NCBI GenBank assembly: GCA_913031655.1
Contig: CAJWFY010000039.1
Location: 1 to 11,667 of the forward strand
DNA from: an uncultured Flavobacteriaceae bacterium
GTDB taxonomy: Bacteria > Bacteroidota > Bacteroidia > Flavobacteriales > Flavobacteriaceae
Length of the DNA: 11,667 nucleotides
Direction of reading: 5' to 3'
In this document: piece after piece, positions 7,112 through 11,667 of the stretch
How positions within the stretch are numbered: the first letter of the stretch is position 1
Layout: the number at the start of each line of letters is the position of its first letter
The notes under the pieces: model-generated
Told to the model about the DNA's origin: nothing
Databases searched by the model: none
The model's input: the letters and a program-made list of their open reading frames with translations, nothing else
Program-made: the position numbers and the translations under genes

Positions 7112-7654
7112 TAATTTCTCTCTTAGGCTGATTACATATTGAGATATTTGCCATCTCTCATTAGAATTGACTTGACCTGCATGAGAACCCATTAAATTTT
7201 TTCCATACATTAAAACGTGATAAATACTACCTTCCGTAATATCTCTATCAGCATAACTAGGTATACCAAGAAATTTTTCTCTTTTCATAAGAATACCCTG
7301 TCCATCTCCTTTAGGACCATGGCAAACCGCACAATATATATTATACAACTCTTTACCTTTTTTAATATTTTTTTCTGAAATTTCTAATGGAGATATTAAA
7401 TTATTTTTAGATAATTCATAACCTTCATTAGTATCTTCATACTCATAAGGGACCCAGCCTCTTGGAATACTTCCTTCAACAGGTATTTGAGCTTCTATTC
7501 CATTAGCGAAAGCATCTGACTGCTCATAGGTACTATAGCCAACTGATTCATACATGTTTGGGAAAAACTGATAATTCGGTTTAGAACTATCAAAACATGA
7601 GAGAGTCATAAAACTGAAAATTACCATTAAGCTATAAAAAGTTGCTTTCTTCAT
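7103..7654 (-). CDS. actE: Alternative complex III mono-heme cytochrome c subunit ActE
   Basis: ActE is the single-heme periplasmic cytochrome of alternative complex III and helps carry electrons from the complex to the terminal oxidase. The 183 residues begin with a hydrophobic signal ending in LSC, making Cys20 the probable lipidated residue. The lipobox is imperfect, with Thr at -3, but ActE of Flavobacterium johnsoniae is known as a lipoprotein. The segment KPNYQFFPNMYES after the Cys is typical of the family. The heme site is CAVCH (Cys108, Cys111, His112) followed by GPKGDGQG, and Met155 in NLMGSHAGQ is the probable second axial ligand. The start codon shares one nucleotide with the actD stop (TAATG), so translation is probably coupled; actF begins 3 nt after its stop. 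Confidence 0.96.
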   Translation of the reverse strand: MKKATFYSLMVIFSFMTLSCFDSSKPNYQFFPNMYESVGYSTYEQSDAFANGIEAQIPVEGSIPRGWVPYEYEDTNEGYELSKNNLISPLEISEKNIKKGKELYNIYCAVCHGPKGDGQGILMKREKFLGIPSYADRDITEGSIYHVLMYGKNLMGSHAGQVNSNERWQISQYVISLREKLIK

Positions 7655-8187
7655 TACTTAGAATCTTTATTTTCAATTACTTTCACCTCAAGAACATCTG
7701 TTTTTTCAACTACGGCTTGCAATGTTTTTCCATCATCATGAAATTTTATTTCAATTAAAAATTTATCATCGGTAGTTTCTGGAATTGGATTTTCAGCATC
7801 TTTAAACGGCCATAATTTACTTCTTAAGTAAAAAGTAATAACCATTAGATGAGCAGCAAAAAAAACAGTTAATTCAAACATAATCGGGACAAAAGATGGC
7901 ATATTCTGTAAAAATGAAAAACTAGGTTTTCCACCAATATTTTGAGGCCAATCTGCAATCATTATGTAATTCATCATAAAAATGGCAAAACCAAAGCCTA
8001 TGCATCCGTATATAAAAGCTAAAATAGCTAGCCTTGTAGGCTCTAAACCTAAAGCCTTATCTAGTCCATGTACTGGAAAAGGAGTGTAAACTTCTTCAAT
8101 AGTAAAATTAGAAGCTCTTATCTCTTTGACCGCTTCCAAGAGCTTGTCATCGTCATCGTACACGGCATGTAAAATTTTCTCTGACAT
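7654..8187 (-). CDS. actD: Alternative complex III subunit ActD (DUF3341 family)
   Basis: ActD is a small subunit of alternative complex III without cofactors, contacting the large NrfD-like membrane subunits. The 177 residues start with a soluble domain (about 1-45) containing the family block IEEVYTPFPVHGLDKALGL (30-48). Two membrane helices follow (about 53-76 and 99-121), separated by a loop with WPQNIGGKP (80-88). A charged C-terminal tail follows. The size and two-helix layout match the family. It overlaps the stop of actC by one base (TAATG) at its start and shares one base with the actE start at its end, so the three genes appear translationally coupled. Confidence 0.94.
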   Translation of the reverse strand: MSEKILHAVYDDDDKLLEAVKEIRASNFTIEEVYTPFPVHGLDKALGLEPTRLAILAFIYGCIGFGFAIFMMNYIMIADWPQNIGGKPSFSFLQNMPSFVPIMFELTVFFAAHLMVITFYLRSKLWPFKDAENPIPETTDDKFLIEIKFHDDGKTLQAVVEKTDVLEVKVIENKDSK

Positions 8188-9572
8188 TATTTTTTATCTC
8201 TTAATTTTTTATAATTATCTCCTGACGTTTTTAAAATAGTTTTTACTTCAGCTTGAGCTATTACAGGAAATGTTCTTGCATAAAGTAAAAATAACACAAA
8301 AAAGAATCCAATTGTACCTATAAAAATCCCTATATCAACAAATGTAGGGGTAAACATTGTCCAAGATGATGGCAAATAATCTCTATGAAGAGATGTAACA
8401 ATAATTACAAATCTTTCAAACCACATTCCGATATTAACAACTATTGATATAAAAAACGAAAATAAAATACTAGTTCTAAGTTTTTTAATCCACATTAATT
8501 GTGGAGAAAATACATTACAGGTCATCATAGACCAATAAGCCCACCAATAAGGACCAGTTGCTCTATTTAAAAAGGCATATTGTTCATATTCTACACCGGA
8601 ATACCAAGCCATAAATAACTCTGTGATATAGGCTGTCCCAACAATTGATCCTGTAATCATTATTACAATATTCATAAGTTCTATATGCTGAACCGTTATA
8701 TAATTTTCTAAATTTGAAACCTTCCTCATTATGATTAACAAAGTGTTTACCATTGCAAAACCAGAAAAAATTGCTCCAGCCACAAAATATGGCGGAAAAA
8801 TTGTAGTATGCCAACCTGGAATAACAGACGTTGCAAAATCAAATGATACTATTGTGTGAACAGACAAAACCAAAGGAGTTGCTAAACCTGCCAACACCAA
8901 TGAAACCTCTTCAAATCTTTGCCAATCTTTTGCTCTACCTGTCCAACCAAAACTAACCAAACTATAAATTTTCTTTTGAAATGGTTTGACTGCTCTGTCT
9001 CTAATCATTGCAAAATCAGGAAGTAAACCTGTCCACCAAAAAACTAGTGAAACAGATAAATAAGTTGATATTGCGAAAACATCCCAAAGTAACGGTGAAT
9101 TAAAATTAACCCACAATGAACCGTAAGCATTCGGAATAGGCAGAACCCAATACCCAAGCCATGGTCTTCCCATGTGAATTATAGGAAATAATCCTGCTTG
9201 CATGACAGAAAATATAGTCATTGCTTCAGCAGATCTGTTAATAGCCATTCTCCATTTTTGTCTAAACAACAACAATACTGCTGAAATAAGTGTACCAGCA
9301 TGTCCAATACCAATCCACCACACAAAATTTGTAATATCCCAAGCCCAACCGACTGTTTTGTTAAGGCCCCAAACTCCTATCCCAGTTGAAATAGTATAAA
9401 TCATACATCCTAAACCCCATAAAAATGCAACTAACGCAATTGAAAAGACTATCCACCATTGTTTATTAGCTTTCCCCTCAACCGCAGCAGAAATATCAAC
9501 TGAAACATCATGATATGACTTATTGCCAGTTACTAAAGGTTTTCTAATAGGTGCTTCGTAATGAGATGACAT
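8187..9572 (-). CDS. actC: Alternative complex III quinol-binding membrane subunit ActC (NrfD-like)
   Basis: ActC is the NrfD/PsrC-type membrane subunit that forms the main quinol-oxidation site of alternative complex III, packed against the [3Fe-4S] end of ActB. The 461 residues contain about ten membrane helices. Family landmarks are TNFVWWIGIGHAGTLISAVL (81-100), the GLFPIIHMGRPW block (127-138, His133) and NFNSPLLWDVFAIS (156-169, Asp164). His133 and Asp164 are the probable quinol-site pair by comparison with described ACIII structures; this mapping is from memory rather than an alignment. A soluble N-terminal stretch of about 38 residues precedes the first helix. Length is normal for the family. 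It starts 17 nt after actB and overlaps actD by one base. Confidence 0.95.
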   Translation of the reverse strand: MSSHYEAPIRKPLVTGNKSYHDVSVDISAAVEGKANKQWWIVFSIALVAFLWGLGCMIYTISTGIGVWGLNKTVGWAWDITNFVWWIGIGHAGTLISAVLLLFRQKWRMAINRSAEAMTIFSVMQAGLFPIIHMGRPWLGYWVLPIPNAYGSLWVNFNSPLLWDVFAISTYLSVSLVFWWTGLLPDFAMIRDRAVKPFQKKIYSLVSFGWTGRAKDWQRFEEVSLVLAGLATPLVLSVHTIVSFDFATSVIPGWHTTIFPPYFVAGAIFSGFAMVNTLLIIMRKVSNLENYITVQHIELMNIVIMITGSIVGTAYITELFMAWYSGVEYEQYAFLNRATGPYWWAYWSMMTCNVFSPQLMWIKKLRTSILFSFFISIVVNIGMWFERFVIIVTSLHRDYLPSSWTMFTPTFVDIGIFIGTIGFFFVLFLLYARTFPVIAQAEVKTILKTSGDNYKKLRDKK

Positions 9573-9585
9573 ATAATTATTTTAT
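9573..9585 (-). promoter_or_regulatory. AT-rich translation leader of actC (ATAAAATAATTAT)
   Basis: The actB-actC gap reads ATAAAATAATTAT immediately before the actC ATG, with no Shine-Dalgarno sequence. Its first 12 bases are identical to the 12 nt before actF, and its first 10 to the 10 nt before coxA. Probably an A-rich initiation region. Confidence 0.4.
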
Positions 9586-9589
9586 CTTT

Positions 9590-11667
9590 TTACGTATTTC
9601 TAACTTTAACCTGATACACAACATTTGGTTTTGTACCAACACTTTCTAAAAGATGATACATTCTATCATCTTCTTTTAATTTTAAAACTTCACTTTCTTT
9701 ATCATTAATATCTCCAAAGACCATCGCTCCTGAATCACATGCTGAAGAACAAGCTGTTTGAAATTCTCCATCTTTAATAACTCTACCGTCTAACTTAGCG
9801 TCTAAAATTGTTTTTTGTGTTTTCTGAATACACATCGAACATTTTTCCATAACTCCTCTTGATCTTACTACAACATCTGGGTTTAGAACCATTTTACCTA
9901 AATCATCATTCATGTTGAAGTCAAATTCGTTATTATCACTATAGAGAAACCAATTAAATCTTCGAACCTTATAAGGACAATTATTTGCACAATATCTTGT
10001 CCCAACACACCTATTATAAGCCATGTGGTTTTGACCCTGTCTACTATGTGTAGTAGCAGCTACTGGACATACAGTTTCACAAGGAGCATGATTACAATGT
10101 TGACACATTACAGGTTGAAAAGCAACCTGTGGGTTTTCAGAGGGATTTTCCATTTCTCCAAAAACAGAAAGTGATTCTTTTATTCCGCTAATATTATCTT
10201 TAGTCTCATTATCATCTGAAAATGATTCTTGAGAAGAATAATATCTGTCTATTCTAAGCCAATGCATGTCTCTAGATCTTCTTACTTCACTTTTTCCAAC
10301 TACAGGCACATTGTTTTCAGCATGACAAGCTATAACGCAAGCCCCGCATCCGGTACAACCATTTAAATCAATTGATAAGTTAAAGTGGTGTCCAATTGAT
10401 CTGTCAAATTCCTCCCATATATCAACATCAGGAGATGTAACTGGAGTTTCAATGTGGTTTAGAGACACTTGAGGAACATGATTCCATTCACTAGATTTTT
10501 TAGTATTAAAAATTTCTAAAGTAGTTTCTTTTATAATATCTCCTCGCCCCATTAATGTGTTGTGCAATTGAACACAAGCAAACTCATGAATTTCATCAAC
10601 AGACTCAATGGAAACATTTTGAACATTTACAAAATCTTTATATAAATCATATCCATTTACGCCAGTTTGCAACTCGCTTTTAACTCCATTAATTCTCCCA
10701 TATCCAAAAGATAGACCGACAGAACCTTTAGCTTGGCCTGGTTGAATAATTACCGGTATTTTTAGAGTACTACCATCAACTTTAACGTTAGCGTAATTAC
10801 TATTTAAAGCTCCGTTAGACTCATTGATATTTTTTAATCCTAAATTTTTAGCATCAGATTTTGATACTGTTAAGTAGTTATCCCAAGAAACTCTAGTAAT
10901 CGGATCAGGCATTTCTTGAAGCCAAGGATTATTAGCTTGACTTCCGTCTCCCATTGAAGTTTTTGAATAAAGAGTCAATTCGAAATCTCCAGTATCAGAA
11001 TCGTTAATTTTACTTATTCTAGAATTTAAATCTAATTTTCTAAAAGATCTACTTGAAAATTTATTTTGATAAAAAACACCATCATGTAATGCTTGGTTCC
11101 ATGACAGACCTTTCAAAATAGTTTTATTCCAGTTGGATTTCAGTTCATCATAAAATGAATTAGAAATTTCTGACCAGTTTAGTAAAACATCTTGAAATTG
11201 CTGAGTATCGAACAGCGGTTTAATTGTTGGCTGAACTAAACTAAAGTCTCCAGATTTCATTTCAACATCTCCCCAGGATTCTAAATAATGAGGTGTTGCT
11301 GCAACCCACTTGGATAACATTGCAGTTTCATTATTGTTCATTGAAAAACAAATTGAGAAATCAAGCAATTTTAACGCTTCATTAAATTCTTTAAAACTTG
11401 ACAGAGTATAGGAAGGATTTACTCCAGCCATAATTAAACCATCAATTTTATTATTAGAAAGATCTCTTACTAGTTGTGAAACTTTTTTATCATCACCCTT
11501 TCTAGTTAAATTAAGCTTACTCGTATTTATTACTTCACTATTAATAAGTTGATTTATTTTAAGTGCTAAAACTTGTGCATCAACATCATCAATTCCAGTA
11601 ACAAAAACTCCTTTGCCTGATGAATTTTTTAAACTAGAAGCTATAGATTTTAGTTTATTTTCTAACT
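9590..11667 (-). CDS. actB: Alternative complex III iron-sulfur subunit ActB (5' end outside window)
   Basis: ActB is the large subunit of alternative complex III, a fusion of a molybdopterin-oxidoreductase-like domain that binds no Mo cofactor and a C-terminal iron-sulfur domain that wires the quinol site to the hemes. The frame is open without a stop from the right edge, giving 691 visible residues. The internal ATG at 11431 is not the start, since the upstream 78 codons continue the same domain (GVFVTGIDD, then GLIMAGVNPSYTL). Counting from that Met, Cys groups occur at 359/362/365/369, 443/446/451/455, 475/481/485 and 531/534/561/565. These 15 Cys are exactly enough for three [4Fe-4S] and one [3Fe-4S] cluster. 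The N-terminal signal region and actA should lie beyond position 11667. actC follows after 17 nt. Confidence 0.96.
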   Translation of the reverse strand, partial: LENKLKSIASSLKNSSGKGVFVTGIDDVDAQVLALKINQLINSEVINTSKLNLTRKGDDKKVSQLVRDLSNNKIDGLIMAGVNPSYTLSSFKEFNEALKLLDFSICFSMNNNETAMLSKWVAATPHYLESWGDVEMKSGDFSLVQPTIKPLFDTQQFQDVLLNWSEISNSFYDELKSNWNKTILKGLSWNQALHDGVFYQNKFSSRSFRKLDLNSRISKINDSDTGDFELTLYSKTSMGDGSQANNPWLQEMPDPITRVSWDNYLTVSKSDAKNLGLKNINESNGALNSNYANVKVDGSTLKIPVIIQPGQAKGSVGLSFGYGRINGVKSELQTGVNGYDLYKDFVNVQNVSIESVDEIHEFACVQLHNTLMGRGDIIKETTLEIFNTKKSSEWNHVPQVSLNHIETPVTSPDVDIWEEFDRSIGHHFNLSIDLNGCTGCGACVIACHAENNVPVVGKSEVRRSRDMHWLRIDRYYSSQESFSDDNETKDNISGIKESLSVFGEMENPSENPQVAFQPVMCQHCNHAPCETVCPVAATTHSRQGQNHMAYNRCVGTRYCANNCPYKVRRFNWFLYSDNNEFDFNMNDDLGKMVLNPDVVVRSRGVMEKCSMCIQKTQKTILDAKLDGRVIKDGEFQTACSSACDSGAMVFGDINDKESEVLKLKEDDRMYHLLESVGTKPNVVYQVKVRNT

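Noticed and set aside
8584..8814. Minus-strand open frame of 76 codons
   Set aside because: It lies in another frame of actC, within conserved membrane helices. Its composition, rich in Cys, Tyr, Asn and Trp, is typical of a shadow frame.
9202..9399. Plus-strand open frame of 65 codons
   Set aside because: Antisense to the N-terminal helices of actC, with no domain or leader.
11429..11431. ATG at 11431 as the start of actB
   Set aside because: The same frame stays open for 78 more codons to the window edge and encodes continuous ActB-like sequence, so this is an internal methionine.
1..11667. Mobile element, CRISPR array, tRNA/rRNA or defence system
   Set aside because: Both strands are filled by core respiratory and housekeeping genes, with no gap above 56 nt. 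No transposase, integrase, repeat array or RNA-gene signature was seen.

Overview
The window is a stretch of AT-rich chromosome (roughly one third G+C by eye) in which every gene reads leftwards on the minus strand. Gene content and protein style point to a member of the Bacteroidota, most likely a marine-type Flavobacteriia. The signs are an ActB-F alternative complex III operon running straight into coxB-coxA, a CoxB with two extra N-terminal membrane segments, ruvB directly after coxA, and AT-rich leaders with no Shine-Dalgarno sequences. The genus cannot be fixed from this sequence alone.

Reading in the direction of transcription (right to left): positions 11667-9590 hold the 3' two thirds of actB, whose start lies outside the window. 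Then come actC (9572-8187), actD (8187-7654), actE (7654-7103), actF (7099-5747), coxB (5737-4661) and coxA (4654-2855). Junctions are 1-nt stop/start overlaps or gaps of 3-17 nt, so this is one respiratory operon. A 56-nt gap follows, then ruvB (2798-1776), a YbdG/MscM-type small mechanosensitive channel (1736-489), and an exported histidine-phosphatase-family protein (496 to beyond position 1) whose start overlaps the channel gene by 8 nt.

The respiratory genes form a complete functional pair. Menaquinol is oxidised at the membrane subunits (ActC, with ActF as a second NrfD-like subunit). The iron-sulfur domain of ActB sits next to them. The c-type hemes of ActE and of ActA (expected upstream, outside the window) pass electrons to the CuA site of CoxB, and the CoxA heme a/a3-CuB centre reduces oxygen and pumps protons. 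All cofactor ligands and the D- and K-channel residues I looked for in CoxA are present. CoxB has no fused cytochrome c domain, which fits direct ACIII-to-aa3 transfer as in the Flavobacterium johnsoniae ACIII-aa3 supercomplex. Subunit III of the oxidase and ActA are not in the window.

I found no mobile element, CRISPR array, RNA gene or phage feature. No gap between genes exceeds 56 nt. This is core-genome sequence rather than a new system. The points worth a second look are small: a His/Ser-rich loop in ActF, a lysine in the CuA/Mg loop of CoxB, a Cys-to-Thr change that explains the [3Fe-4S] cluster of ActB, and an identical 10-mer just before three start codons.
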